From assembly GCF_008041945.1 (NCBI RefSeq), contig NZ_VKAD01000001.1, positions 124,001-188,000 on the forward strand: a stretch of 64,000 nucleotides of DNA, read 5' to 3'. Both the position numbers and the translations under genes were made by a program. The DNA comes from Reinekea thalattae. GTDB taxonomy: Bacteria > Pseudomonadota > Gammaproteobacteria > Pseudomonadales > Natronospirillaceae. This document shows, piece by piece, positions 35,623 through 45,193 of the stretch. The notes below the pieces were generated by a model, which saw only the letters and a program-made list of their open reading frames with translations, did no database searches and was not told the origin of the DNA. Each line of letters begins with the position of its first letter. Position 1 is the stretch's first letter.

Positions 35623-38256
35623 ATGGGTGAATTAGCCAAAGAGATTTCTCAGGTCAATATTGAAGAAGAACTGAAACAGTCTTACTTAGATTACGCAATG
35701 AGCGTGATTGTTGGTCGAGCGTTACCAGATGTACGCGATGGATTAAAACCAGTGCACCGACGCGTCCTCTTTGCCATGAATGTATTAGGCAACGATTGGA
35801 ATAAAGCCTATAAAAAATCTGCCCGTGTGGTCGGTGATGTGATTGGTAAATATCACCCGCACGGCGACTCAGCTGTTTACGACACCATTGTTCGTATGGC
35901 TCAGCCGTTTGCTATGCGTTATACCCTGGTCGATGGTCAGGGTAACTTCGGTTCGATCGATGGTGACTCTGCCGCGGCGATGCGTTATACCGAAATTCGC
36001 ATGGAAAAGCTGGCACATTCGCTGTTAGCTGACCTTGAAAAAGAAACCGTCGATTACGTCGAAAATTACGACGGCTCTGAGCTGATCCCAGAAGTCCTAC
36101 CGACTCGTGTGCCTAATTTATTGGTCAATGGCTCATCCGGTATTGCTGTGGGTATGGCGACTAACATTCCGCCGCACAACCTTAATGAGGTTGTTAATGG
36201 CGTATTGGCGCTTATCGATAACCCCGATTTGGATATCGATGCGTTAATGGAATACATCCCGGGCCCCGATTTCCCAACGGGCGCCTACATTAATGGCCGT
36301 AAAGGCATTGTAGAAGCCTATCGCACCGGTCGTGGCCGTATTTACATGCGCGGTAAGGCCGATGTTGTTGTCGATGAAAAGACAGGCCGTGAAAGCATTA
36401 TTGTTCACGAAATTCCGTATCAGGTGAACAAAGCACGACTCATTGAAAAAATTGCCGAGCTGGTTAAAGAGAAGAAGATCGAAGGTATTTCTGAACTTCG
36501 TGACGAGTCTGACAAAGATGGCCTGCGTATTGCGATTGATCTTAAGCGTGGCGAGTCTGGCGATGTACTGTTAAACAATCTTTATGCTCAAACTCAGCTA
36601 GAAACTGTCTTTGGTATTAATACCGTTGCCTTGGTCGACGGTCAGCCTAAGGTGTTAAACCTTAAAGAACTGCTTGATGCCTTTATTCGTCACCGTCGCG
36701 AAGTTGTGACGCGTCGAACTGTTTTTGAATTACGTAAAGCTCGTCAGCGTGGACATATCCTCGAAGGTCTGGCTGTTGCGCTAGCGAATATCGATGAAAT
36801 GATCGAATTGATCCGTTCTTCTGCAACAGGCGCCGAAGCCAAAGAGCGTATTTTGGATCGCAGTTGGGCGTTGGGCGATGTTTCAAGCATGTTGGAGCGC
36901 GCTGGTGCCGACGTTTGCCGTCCAGAAAACTTGGATGAGCAGTTTGGTGTTCGAGATGAGCGTTATTTCTTATCGCCAGAGCAAGCGCAGCAGATTCTTG
37001 ATATGCGTTTACAAAAGCTGACGGGTTTAGAACACGAAAAACTGATCGGCGAATACAAACAAATTATTTCTGACATCAGTGAGTTGTTGCATATCTTGAA
37101 CAGCTTCGAGCGCTTGATGGAAGTGATTCGTGAAGAACTTGAGCAAGTTAAAGAAGAGTTTGGTGACGAGCGTAAAACGGAAATTCTTTCCAGCCGCTTA
37201 GATCTTTCTATGGAAGATTTGATTACCGAAGAAGATATGGTGGTGACCATCTCTCATGCTGGTTACGCCAAGACTCAGCCGCTAACCGATTACGAAGCAC
37301 AAAAGCGCGGTGGTAAAGGCCGTTCTGCTTCAAGCTTAAAAGATGAAGACTTTATTGAGCATCTATTAGTGGCGAACACGCACGACACCGTGTTGTGTTT
37401 CTCTAACTTTGGCAAGGTGTATTGGTTGCGAGTGTTCGAAATACCGCAAGCCAGCCGCGCCGCCAAAGGTCGTCCAATGGTCAACCTATTACCACTGGAT
37501 GCAGAAGAGCGAGTCACGGCTATTTTGCCGATTCGTGAATACGATGCCGATCACTTTATCTTCATGGCAACCGCTAACGGTACCGTGAAGAAAACCTCGC
37601 TTGATTCCTTCTCACGTCCACGCAGCAGCGGCTTGATTGCCTTGTCACTGGATGAAGGCGATCACCTAGTCGGCGTAGCGCTGACCGACGGTGAGCGTGA
37701 AGTGATGTTGCTTTCTGATGCCGGTAAGGTTGTACGCTTTAAAGAAGAGCATGTGCGTGCAATGGGCCGTACTGCTCGTGGTGTTCGTGGTATTCAATTG
37801 GAGTCTGGCCAAGCGGTTATCTCTTTGATGGTACCAACTGAAGAAGGCACCGTATTGACGGCTTCTGAGCGTGGTTACGGTAAGCGTACTGCGATGAGCG
37901 AATTCCCAACCAAAGGTCGTGGCACTAAAGGCGTTATTGCCATGGTGTGTAATGATCGTAATGGTAAGTTGGTAGGCGCTAAGCAGGTGTTCAATAACGA
38001 TGAAGTGATGTTGATTTCTGACAAGGGCACCTTGGTACGGACTCGCGTTGAAGAGATTTCGACTCTGGGTCGTAACACCCAAGGCGTTACGCTGATTCGT
38101 ATTGCTGAGGATGAAACCTTAGTGAGCATTGAGCGTATCCAAGAGCCTGAAGAAGTACTTCAGATCGAAGCGGACGGCACTGCAGCACCAGAATCTGAAA
38201 GCGCAGTCGATTTGCCTGCTGCTGACGATTCTGAGACTCAGGAACCTGAAGCTTAA
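35623..38256 (+). CDS. gyrA: DNA gyrase subunit A
   Basis: 877 residues. The catalytic tyrosine lies in '[11 protein letters not shown]', and the quinolone-resistance region '[18 protein letters not shown]' carries Ser and Asp at the two positions most often changed in resistant strains, so it is wild-type there. The C-terminal beta-pinwheel has the GyrA-box 'QKRGGKGRS' and ends in an acidic tail. GyrA breaks and rejoins DNA for negative supercoiling with GyrB. The ATG at 35623 follows AAAGGA at 35606-35611. It heads a conserved run of same-strand genes to lapB. Confidence 0.98.
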   Translation: MGELAKEISQVNIEEELKQSYLDYAMSVIVGRALPDVRDGLKPVHRRVLFAMNVLGNDWNKAYKKSARVVGDVIGKYHPHGDSAVYDTIVRMAQPFAMRYTLVDGQGNFGSIDGDSAAAMRYTEIRMEKLAHSLLADLEKETVDYVENYDGSELIPEVLPTRVPNLLVNGSSGIAVGMATNIPPHNLNEVVNGVLALIDNPDLDIDALMEYIPGPDFPTGAYINGRKGIVEAYRTGRGRIYMRGKADVVVDEKTGRESIIVHEIPYQVNKARLIEKIAELVKEKKIEGISELRDESDKDGLRIAIDLKRGESGDVLLNNLYAQTQLETVFGINTVALVDGQPKVLNLKELLDAFIRHRREVVTRRTVFELRKARQRGHILEGLAVALANIDEMIELIRSSATGAEAKERILDRSWALGDVSSMLERAGADVCRPENLDEQFGVRDERYFLSPEQAQQILDMRLQKLTGLEHEKLIGEYKQIISDISELLHILNSFERLMEVIREELEQVKEEFGDERKTEILSSRLDLSMEDLITEEDMVVTISHAGYAKTQPLTDYEAQKRGGKGRSASSLKDEDFIEHLLVANTHDTVLCFSNFGKVYWLRVFEIPQASRAAKGRPMVNLLPLDAEERVTAILPIREYDADHFIFMATANGTVKKTSLDSFSRPRSSGLIALSLDEGDHLVGVALTDGEREVMLLSDAGKVVRFKEEHVRAMGRTARGVRGIQLESGQAVISLMVPTEEGTVLTASERGYGKRTAMSEFPTKGRGTKGVIAMVCNDRNGKLVGAKQVFNNDEVMLISDKGTLVRTRVEEISTLGRNTQGVTLIRIAEDETLVSIERIQEPEEVLQIEADGTAAPESESAVDLPAADDSETQEPEA

Positions 38257-38304
38257 TCAGAACTAGGTACTAACTAAGTAGGCGTTAAAATCAAGTAGGT
38301 AAAG

Positions 38305-39426
38305 GTGGCGATGGTCGGCGCAAAGAAGACATATAATTTTTGTTCTGGCCCGGCCATGCTTCCGGAAGATGTTCTACTTAAGGCGCAAGCCGAACTGTTA
38401 AATTATCAAAATCAGGGTGATTCAGTGATGGCACTGTCTCACCGCTCTGATGCCTTTCTCGAGATCCTAGCCCAAGCGCAGCAGCGCTTAGCGGCGTTGC
38501 TGGATTTACCCGATCACTATCGAATCTTATTTATGCAAGGCGGTGCCAGTGCGCAGTTTTCTGCTGTGCCGTTGAATCTTAGGCAGAACAACTTGCCGAT
38601 TGGTTTTTTAGACAGTGGTTATTGGTCGCAAAAAGCTCTCGAAGAAGCTCAAAAATACGCCGAGGTTGATGTCATCGCGAGCTCTCAGTCGTCCGGCTAT
38701 CTAAAGGCGATCGAGCAAGCTGATTATCAGCTTTCTAAGCCACTGTCTTATTTGCATTACACGCCAAACGAAACCATCGATGGCAATGCGTTTTATTGTA
38801 TTCCAAACAACCAGTTGCCGAATGGCCAAGAAGTACCGCTGGTGGCAGATATGTCCTCCTGTATTTTGTCTGAACCGATCGATGTTTCGCGTTTTGGAGT
38901 TATTTACGCCGGTGCGCAAAAGAATATCGGCCCAGCTGGTTTGGCGATTGTTATAGTGCGTGAAGACTTATTAGCGCGTTCGCAGCAAAACCAGCAGGCT
39001 ATGCCGCGATTATTAAACTACGCCACGGTGGTTGAGCAAAATTCAATGGCTAATACGCCGCCGACCTTTGCCATCTATATGGCGAATTTGGTGTTTCAGT
39101 GGTTGCAGCAGCAGGGCGGTTTAGAGGTGATTCAGCAGCGTAATCAGGCAAAAGCAGAGCTGCTTTATCAAGCTATTGATAGCAGCCGGTTGTTTGTCAA
39201 CAATGTTGAAAAAAACCACCGTTCTAAAATGAATGTGCCTTTTAGTAGCCAAAATGCAGAATTAGACGCAAAATTTGCCGAACAAGCACAGCAACAAGGC
39301 CTGATTAGTTTGCAAGGTCACCGCAGTAAAGGTGGTTTACGTGCCAGTATTTATAACGCAATGCCTTATCAAGGAGTTGAGGCGTTGGTGCAATTCATGA
39401 AGAGTTTTGAGAACCAATATGTCTGA
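38305..39426 (+). CDS. serC: Phosphoserine aminotransferase
   Basis: 373 residues. 'YNFCSGPAMLPEDVLLKAQAEL' is the diagnostic N-terminus, and the PLP lysine lies in 'IYAGAQKNIGPAGLAIVIV'. SerC converts 3-phosphohydroxypyruvate to phosphoserine in serine synthesis and serves pyridoxine synthesis. The start could be GTG at 38305 or ATG at 38311; both have AGGTAAAGG-like sequence close by. The end overlaps pheA by 8 bp, as in related genomes. Confidence 0.97.
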   Translation: MAMVGAKKTYNFCSGPAMLPEDVLLKAQAELLNYQNQGDSVMALSHRSDAFLEILAQAQQRLAALLDLPDHYRILFMQGGASAQFSAVPLNLRQNNLPIGFLDSGYWSQKALEEAQKYAEVDVIASSQSSGYLKAIEQADYQLSKPLSYLHYTPNETIDGNAFYCIPNNQLPNGQEVPLVADMSSCILSEPIDVSRFGVIYAGAQKNIGPAGLAIVIVREDLLARSQQNQQAMPRLLNYATVVEQNSMANTPPTFAIYMANLVFQWLQQQGGLEVIQQRNQAKAELLYQAIDSSRLFVNNVEKNHRSKMNVPFSSQNAELDAKFAEQAQQQGLISLQGHRSKGGLRASIYNAMPYQGVEALVQFMKSFENQYV

Positions 39427-40537
39427 TCAAAAAAAAACAACCGACGCTAAAGACGAAAGCGAATTATTAGGCTTGCGTGACGAGATTGACCGCATCGACG
39501 GCGATATTCTGCAGCTTATTTCGCAACGTGCAAAATGCGCCGAACGCGTTGCCGAAGTAAAATTAAAAGCCGACCCAGAGCACGCTGTTTTTTATCGACC
39601 AGAACGTGAAGCTCAAGTCTTGAATCGCATTATGGCTGCCAACCCTGGGCCGCTTGCTAATGAAGATATGGCGCGTTTGTTTCGTGAAATTATGTCTGCC
39701 TGTTTGGCTCACGAAAAACCGATTGAAGTAGCCTACCTTGGGCCTGAAGGCACCTTTACTCAGCAAGCGACGAAAAAGCATTTTGGTCAGTGGGTAAAAA
39801 GCCGACCGATGCCTGCCATTGATGAGGTTTTCCGCGAAGTTGAAGCCGGTGCTGTTCAGTACGGCGTAGTGCCAATCGAAAATTCGACCGAAGGCGTGGT
39901 TAACCATACGCTCGACACCTTTATTACATCGAATATTCATATTTGCGGTGAAGTAGAGTTGCGTATTCATCAGCATCTAATGGCTGGCCCAAATACCAAA
40001 CGCGATAAAATCACTCGAATTTACAGCCACCAACAGTCGTTGGCGCAATGTCGTAAATGGCTCGATGCGCATATGCCGCATGCCGAACGTATTGCTGTAA
40101 ACAGCAACGCTGAGGCGGCTAAACGAGTGCAGGGCGAGTGGAATTCTGCGGCCATTGCCGGTGAGTTGGCCAGTGAACTGTACGATTTAGACATCATTGA
40201 GTCGAATGTCGAAGATAGCCCAGATAATTCAACTCGATTCCTAATTATTGGCCGTGAAGAAGTTGGCCCTTCAGGTGATGATAAAACCTCGCTGGTGGTG
40301 TCAATGCGCAACGAGCCTGGCGCACTCTATAACCTATTAAAGCCTTTTAAAGAGTTTGGTGTTGATATGACACGGCTTGAGTCTCGTCCATCGCTGACAG
40401 GTAACTGGACGTATGTGTTCTTTATCGACTTTGTGGGTCACACCAGCGAAGAAAATGTTCAAAAAACATTGGCCTCGCTAAAGCAGACCGCTGCCGATGT
40501 GAAAGTGCTGGGTTCTTATCCAAAGGGCGTTATTTAA
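39419..40537 (+). CDS. pheA: Bifunctional chorismate mutase / prephenate dehydratase
   Basis: 372 residues from the ATG at 39419 (MSDQKKTTDAKDE), which overlaps the serC stop. A chorismate mutase domain (about 15-95, 'LRDEIDRIDGDILQLISQRAKCAERVAEVK'), a prephenate dehydratase domain (about 105-280, 'YLGPEGTFTQQA', 'VPIENSTEGVVNHTLDTF') and an ACT domain with the 'ESRPS' phenylalanine-binding motif are all present. It makes phenylpyruvate for phenylalanine. tyrA follows after 4 bp. Confidence 0.97.
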   Translation: MSDQKKTTDAKDESELLGLRDEIDRIDGDILQLISQRAKCAERVAEVKLKADPEHAVFYRPEREAQVLNRIMAANPGPLANEDMARLFREIMSACLAHEKPIEVAYLGPEGTFTQQATKKHFGQWVKSRPMPAIDEVFREVEAGAVQYGVVPIENSTEGVVNHTLDTFITSNIHICGEVELRIHQHLMAGPNTKRDKITRIYSHQQSLAQCRKWLDAHMPHAERIAVNSNAEAAKRVQGEWNSAAIAGELASELYDLDIIESNVEDSPDNSTRFLIIGREEVGPSGDDKTSLVVSMRNEPGALYNLLKPFKEFGVDMTRLESRPSLTGNWTYVFFIDFVGHTSEENVQKTLASLKQTAADVKVLGSYPKGVI

Positions 40538-40541
40538 TATT

Positions 40542-41429
40542 ATGAATCAACAGCCTAAAGTGCTCGTTATCGGGCTTGGTTTAATCGGAGCATCCTTTGC
40601 TAAGGCTCTAAAATCCCGACACGCCGCCTATGTTTATGGCTATAACCGAGGTGCTGGCGTTGCTCAGCAAGCTAAAGAATTGGCGGTAATCGATGAGGTG
40701 GTTGACGATTTACAGTCATTACCGCCGCTTGATTGCATCGTGCTTGGTGTGCCTGTGTTGGCTATCGCACCAGTGCTTGAGCAAATTAAGCCAGCCTTAT
40801 CCGGTTTGACGCTATTGACCGATGTTGGCAGCGTTAAGGGTGAAGTTGTCACCATTGTGCAGCAAACCTTAGGTGAATTACCGGCCTGTTTTGTACCCGG
40901 TCATCCTATTGCTGGGGCTGAGAAAAGCGGTTTAGCGGCGGCCAATGAGACGTTGTTTGACGATCACATGCATATCATAACGCCGTTAGCATCGAGCTCA
41001 GCTGCAGCGATTGAGCTGGTAACACAGCTTTGGCAAGCCTGTGGTGCCGATGTTATCTCTATGTCGGTAGAAAAACATGATGAAGTGCTAGCGGCAACCA
41101 GTCACTTACCTCATCTGTTGGCTTTTTCATTGGTTGATACCCTGTCTCGTGAATCTGAAAACAGCGAGATTTTCAAATACGCCGCTGGCGGCTTTCGGGA
41201 TTTTTCCCGCATTGCGGCTTCCGACCCAACCATGTGGCACGACATCTTTTTAACCAATCAGTCGGCATTGTTAGCGGTACTTCGGCGCTTTCAGGCCGAT
41301 TTAAGTCAATTAGAACAGGCTGTCGAGCAGGGCGATGGTGCCTACCTCAAACAGGTGTTTACGCAAGCTAAGCAGTCGCGAGACCACTTTTCTGACCTAT
41401 TGGCGGCGCGCAAAAAAAAATCTCAATAA
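40542..41429 (+). CDS. tyrA: Prephenate dehydrogenase
   Basis: 295 residues. 'VLVIGLGLIGASFAKAL' is the NAD-binding Rossmann loop, and 'GHPIAGAEKSGLAAA' the prephenate-binding block. It commits prephenate to tyrosine. In Pseudomonas this gene is fused to aroA and preceded by hisC; here it stands alone, is followed by a terminator, and both partners are absent from the run. An oligo-A tract (caaaaaaaaatctc) lies at the 3' end of the gene. Confidence 0.95.
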   Translation: MNQQPKVLVIGLGLIGASFAKALKSRHAAYVYGYNRGAGVAQQAKELAVIDEVVDDLQSLPPLDCIVLGVPVLAIAPVLEQIKPALSGLTLLTDVGSVKGEVVTIVQQTLGELPACFVPGHPIAGAEKSGLAAANETLFDDHMHIITPLASSSAAAIELVTQLWQACGADVISMSVEKHDEVLAATSHLPHLLAFSLVDTLSRESENSEIFKYAAGGFRDFSRIAASDPTMWHDIFLTNQSALLAVLRRFQADLSQLEQAVEQGDGAYLKQVFTQAKQSRDHFSDLLAARKKKSQ

Positions 41430-41446
41430 CCAGTGCCGCCTTTGTT

Positions 41447-41469
41447 AATGGGCGTTAGCGCCCATTTTT
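41447..41469 (+). terminator. Terminator after tyrA
   Basis: AATGGGCG-TTAG-CGCCCATT with a following T-run, 17 bp after the stop. Confidence 0.9.
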
Positions 41470-41617
41470 CATCATTGTCATAAAGAATATTTCGCTAGGC
41501 GGTTGCTATTCGCTGACAAGATGCAAGAATGCGCGCCAAAATTCGTTGTCTCAACGTGAAATATGACACACAGCTTTTATTGATCAGCAATCTGTCTTGA
41601 TCGGTGTCGGTGTTTTT

Positions 41618-41703
41618 ACGTCGCCGGAAATTTTGTGAAGTAAGTAGTGACGTCACCGGAAATGTGAAGTACCGGAAAGATGACGTCGCCGGAAATTTAA
41701 AGT
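41618..41703. repeat. Interspersed GACGTC-CCGGAAAT repeat cluster upstream of cmk
   Basis: Three imperfect copies of (G)ACGTC(G/A)CCGGAAAT followed by TTT/GTG and (G/A)AAGTA occur in 86 bp, with an extra partial copy ACCGGAAAG. They are direct repeats of about 23 bp and span the likely cmk promoter. Confidence 0.75.
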
Positions 41704-41732
41704 AACCCCTAATTAAATAAGTAGGAATGGAC

Positions 41733-42413
41733 ATGAGCAGCCAAGCTCCAATTATAACTCTTGATGGACCAGGTGGTGTTGGCAAGGGAACAATCAGTGC
41801 ATTACTGGCGGAAAAACTCGGTTGGCACTTTCTAGATTCTGGTGCGTTGTATCGACTCACCGCTCTTGCAGCAATCAATCATGGCGTGTCACTCAAAGAT
41901 GAGCAGGCGGTTGCCTTGATCGCTGAGCACTTGGATGTCCAGTTTGTTCAGAACGACACAGTGACTCATATCGTGCTAGAAAACGAGAAGGTGACCGAAG
42001 CCATCCGTACCGAAGAAATCGGCACCAGCGCCTCTATTGTGGCGGCTTACGGCCGTGTACGTGATGCATTATTAAAGCGTCAACGAGCGTTCGCGGTAAT
42101 GCCAGGTCTAGTGGCTGACGGTCGAGATATGGGCACGGTTGTGTTCCCTGATGCGCCGCTAAAAATATTTATGAATGCGTCGGCGCAAGAGCGTGCAAAA
42201 CGCCGCGTTAAGCAATTACAGCAAAAGGGTTTATTGCCCGATTACGATACCGTTTTGGCAGACATTACTGCTCGTGATGAACGTGACCAAAGCCGCAGTG
42301 CAGCGCCTTTAAAACCTGCTGACGATGCCATCTTAATTGACACAACAGAGCTGTCTATCGAGCAAGTTTTGGACGCTGTTTTAGAAGCGGCGCAGCAGCG
42401 AGCTTTGGTTTAA
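41733..42413 (+). CDS. cmk: Cytidylate kinase
   Basis: 226 residues from the ATG at 41733, preferred over ATG 41727 because AGGA is then at the right distance. 'ITLDGPGGVGKGTISALLAEKLGWHFLDSGALYR' is the P-loop and CMP-binding region, and 'LVADGRDMGTVVFPDAPLKIFMNASAQERAKRR' the lid region. It phosphorylates CMP and dCMP. Placement before rpsA is conserved across gammaproteobacteria. Confidence 0.97.
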   Translation: MSSQAPIITLDGPGGVGKGTISALLAEKLGWHFLDSGALYRLTALAAINHGVSLKDEQAVALIAEHLDVQFVQNDTVTHIVLENEKVTEAIRTEEIGTSASIVAAYGRVRDALLKRQRAFAVMPGLVADGRDMGTVVFPDAPLKIFMNASAQERAKRRVKQLQQKGLLPDYDTVLADITARDERDQSRSAAPLKPADDAILIDTTELSIEQVLDAVLEAAQQRALV

Positions 42414-42722
42414 GACATCTGTATCGAATTTGGTGCTAAGTGGCGTTAGATTTGGATTTTCCCTGGTTTTCGAGTTTTTTGGCGGTTTTTTCGCCAAAAA
42501 AGCCTCGTAAGTACTTGGGTTTTAGTCTGCTATCCGTATAATACGCCACCCAATTTCAGACGAAACTGCATTGCTGTGTATGTTTCGAACTGTGCTCTAG
42601 AGCCTCACTTGGACCAGCAGCGTCGAGGTTTTAGGGAATTTAGACAGACCCGTGAAAGCTGGATCACGGCCTTGTTGTAAAAGATTATTTTACGACGCTA
42701 ATCGCTTAGGAAATTTAATTAA
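42414..42722. promoter_or_regulatory. rpsA leader with strong promoter
   Basis: TTGGGT (42515-42520) and TATAAT (42537-42542), 16 bp apart, form a strong sigma-70 promoter. They are followed by a 170-nt untranslated leader, as expected for the autoregulated S1 operon. A hairpin TTTTTTGGCG-N7-CGCCAAAAAA (42475-42501) lies just upstream, after cmk. Confidence 0.78.
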
Positions 42723-44405
42723 ATGACTGAATCTTTCGCTGATTTATTTGAAGAAAGCTTACAAACAATCGAAATGGAGCCAGGCTCCATTGTTACCGGT
42801 GTTATTGTTGACATCGATTCTGACTGGGTAACAGTCCACGCTGGCCTTAAATCTGAAGGTGTTATTCCACGCGCTCAATTCTTGAATGATTCAGGTGAAA
42901 TTGAGATTGCAGTGGGTGACGAAGTTAAGGTCGCGCTTGAAGCCGTTGAAGATGGTTTCGGTGAAACACGTCTTTCACGTGAAAAAGCAAAACGTGCTGA
43001 AGCTTGGGCAGAACTTGAAAAAGCTTACGAAGCGAAAGAAGTGGTTATTGGTGTTATTAACGGTAAAGTCAAAGGCGGCTTCACTGTTGATGTTAGCTCT
43101 GTACGTGCTTTCCTACCGGGTTCATTGGTTGATATCCGTCCGGTACGTGACACGCTTCACCTAGAAGGTAAAGAGCTAGAATTTAAAGTGATTAAGCTTG
43201 ATCAGCGTCGTAACAACGTTGTTGTTTCTCGTCGTGCGGTTCTAGAAGCGTCTAACAGCGCTGAGCGTGATGAGCTATTAGCTAACCTACAAGAAGGTCA
43301 AGAAGTTAAAGGTATCGTTAAGAACCTAACCGACTACGGTGCTTTCGTTGACTTAGGTGGTGTAGACGGTCTATTGCACATCACTGATATGGCTTGGAAG
43401 CGCATTAAGCACCCAAGCGAAATCGTACAGGTTGGTGACGAAATCGACGTTAAAGTATTGAAGTTCGATCGTGAGCGTAACCGTGTTTCTCTAGGTCTTA
43501 AGCAGTTGGGTGAAGATCCATGGATCGACATCAAAGCTCGTTACCCAGAAGATGCAAAAGTAACTGCGAAGGTAACTAACCTAACAGACTACGGTTGTTT
43601 CGCTGAGCTAGAAGAAGGCGTTGAAGGTCTTGTTCACGTTTCAGAAATGGACTGGACTAACAAAAACATCCACCCATCTAAAGTTGTTCAAGTGGGTGAT
43701 GACATCGACGTTATGGTTCTTGATATCGATGAAGAGCGTCGTCGTATTTCTCTTGGTATTAAACAGACTGTTGTTAACCCATGGGAAGACTTCGGTACTC
43801 GTTTCAACAAGAACGACAAGATTTCAGGCAAGATCAAATCGATCACTGACTTCGGTATCTTCATTGGTTTAGAAGGCGGTATTGACGGTCTTGTTCACCT
43901 ATCTGACATCAGCTGGAACGAGTCAGGCGAAGAAGCGGTACGTAAGTACAAGAAAGGTGATGAGCTAGAAACGACTATCCTTTCTATCGATCCTGAGCGT
44001 GAGCGTATTTCTCTAGGTATCAAACAGCTTGATATGGACCCATTCGCAGCCTATGCCGCTGAGAATGACAAGGGCACTATCGTTAAAGGTATCGTTAAAG
44101 AAGTAGACGCGAAAGCTGTTATCGTAACGCTTGAAGATGAAATTGAAGGCACTTTGAAAGCGTCTGAAATCTCTCAAGACCGCGTTGAAGATGCTCGTAA
44201 CGTTCTTAACGTTGGTGACGAAGTTGAAGCTAAGATCGTTAGCATCGACCGTAAGAACCGCGTTATCAGCCTATCTATCAAGTCTAAAGATGTCGACGAT
44301 GAGAAGACAGCTGTTAAAGAATTGAAAGAAAAAGCTGTAGAAGCTGCAGGTCCAACCAACATTGGTGACCTTATTAAAGCGAAACTAGAAGAAGGTAACA
44401 GCTAA
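42723..44405 (+). CDS. rpsA: 30S ribosomal protein S1
   Basis: 560 residues with six S1 (OB-fold) domains. The last four are clear from repeated blocks such as '[37 protein letters not shown]' and '[30 protein letters not shown]'. The first two domains, starting '[30 protein letters not shown]', bind the ribosome. Codon use is strongly biased, as for a highly expressed gene. S1 recruits mRNA to the 30S subunit. Confidence 0.98.
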   Translation: MTESFADLFEESLQTIEMEPGSIVTGVIVDIDSDWVTVHAGLKSEGVIPRAQFLNDSGEIEIAVGDEVKVALEAVEDGFGETRLSREKAKRAEAWAELEKAYEAKEVVIGVINGKVKGGFTVDVSSVRAFLPGSLVDIRPVRDTLHLEGKELEFKVIKLDQRRNNVVVSRRAVLEASNSAERDELLANLQEGQEVKGIVKNLTDYGAFVDLGGVDGLLHITDMAWKRIKHPSEIVQVGDEIDVKVLKFDRERNRVSLGLKQLGEDPWIDIKARYPEDAKVTAKVTNLTDYGCFAELEEGVEGLVHVSEMDWTNKNIHPSKVVQVGDDIDVMVLDIDEERRRISLGIKQTVVNPWEDFGTRFNKNDKISGKIKSITDFGIFIGLEGGIDGLVHLSDISWNESGEEAVRKYKKGDELETTILSIDPERERISLGIKQLDMDPFAAYAAENDKGTIVKGIVKEVDAKAVIVTLEDEIEGTLKASEISQDRVEDARNVLNVGDEVEAKIVSIDRKNRVISLSIKSKDVDDEKTAVKELKEKAVEAAGPTNIGDLIKAKLEEGNS

Positions 44406-44424
44406 GCCTGTTTCTCTCTTATTG

Positions 44425-44455
44425 AAAAAAGCCAGCATTTAGCTGGCTTTTTTTT
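44425..44455 (+). terminator. Terminator after rpsA
   Basis: AAAGCCAGC-N5-GCTGGCTTT with T-run, 20 bp after the stop. Confidence 0.93.
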
Positions 44456-44647
44456 GCCTGTAAAAAAGCCTTTGGTGCGGCGATTGTCTAGCTCTTTTTT
44501 TGATTTGATTAATGATCTTGCTCAGCACCGCTTAAGCAAAGCCCGTGTTAAATGAAAAGTCGTTTAAAAATAAATACTTGTGTTATTTTTGGGGCTGAAT
44601 TAGTCTAAATATTAAGCACCTAATATAGCCTTGTTTTGGGAGGTTTT

Positions 44648-44938
44648 GTGACTAAGTCCGAACTCATTGAACGCATTGTTGATCGGCAGGGGCAGTTATC
44701 GGTTAGAGATGTCGAGTTAGCAATAAAAACAATGCTCGATCATATGGCGCAAGCGTTGGCCGAAGGCGAACGAATCGAAATTCGTGGTTTTGGTAGCTTT
44801 TCGCTACACTACCGCTCTCCAAGAGTCGGTCGTAATCCGAAAACTGGTGAGTCTGTCGAGCTGGAAGGCAAATATGTACCGCACTTTAAGCCCGGTAAAG
44901 AGCTGCGAGAGTCGGTTAACGACAGTATTGACGAGTAG
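44648..44938 (+). CDS. ihfB: Integration host factor subunit beta
   Basis: 96 residues from the GTG at 44648 ([18 protein letters not shown]), with GGGAGG just upstream; the further-upstream ATG-like start would add residues not found in the family. '[27 protein letters not shown]' is the DNA-wrapping arm. With IhfA it bends DNA, including at sigma-54 promoters such as the one proposed for gmaS at 63107. Confidence 0.97.
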   Translation: MTKSELIERIVDRQGQLSVRDVELAIKTMLDHMAQALAEGERIEIRGFGSFSLHYRSPRVGRNPKTGESVELEGKYVPHFKPGKELRESVNDSIDE

Positions 44939-44974
44939 CGTCATGGTCTTTTTTCTATCCGGAGGATTCCGAAC

Positions 44975-45193
44975 TTGCGTTTGACCAAATGGTTATTGTT
45001 TGTCGGGGTTTTAGTACTGGGCTGGCTGTTAGGCTGGTCGAATAGCAATCTAATTCAGTTGCAGTTCCTTTTTTGGCGTTCGCCAGAAATTCCAATTTAT
45101 TTAGTCTTACTGATGACCTTTTTTATCGGCCTAATTTTAGGTGTGTTGTTGGGCTATTTTTCTCGTCGTTCTCGTTCCAGCAAAAATGAATAA
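44975..45193 (+). CDS. lapA: LapA/YciS, lipopolysaccharide assembly protein A
   Basis: 72 residues with a TTG start after GGAGGATT. Two membrane helices ('WLLFVGVLVLGWLLGW' and 'YLVLLMTFFIGLILGVLLGYF') and a basic C-terminus, as in DUF1049/LapA. It acts with LapB in control of LPS synthesis. The end overlaps lapB by 8 bp. Confidence 0.9.
   Translation: MRLTKWLLFVGVLVLGWLLGWSNSNLIQLQFLFWRSPEIPIYLVLLMTFFIGLILGVLLGYFSRRSRSSKNE

Larger units (their letters stand above)
41430..41732. other. Gene-free gap where aroA would be expected
   Basis: This 303-bp stretch has no credible gene. It contains the tyrA terminator and a set of GACGTC/CCGGAAAT repeats, leading to the cmk ribosome-binding site. 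In Pseudomonas the same interval is occupied by the aroA half of the tyrA-aroA fusion. Confidence 0.6.

Noticed and set aside
42475-42501. Rho-independent terminator of cmk
   Set aside because: The hairpin's T and A tracts are inside the stem and no T-run follows on either strand, so I kept it only as a stem-loop in the rpsA leader entry.
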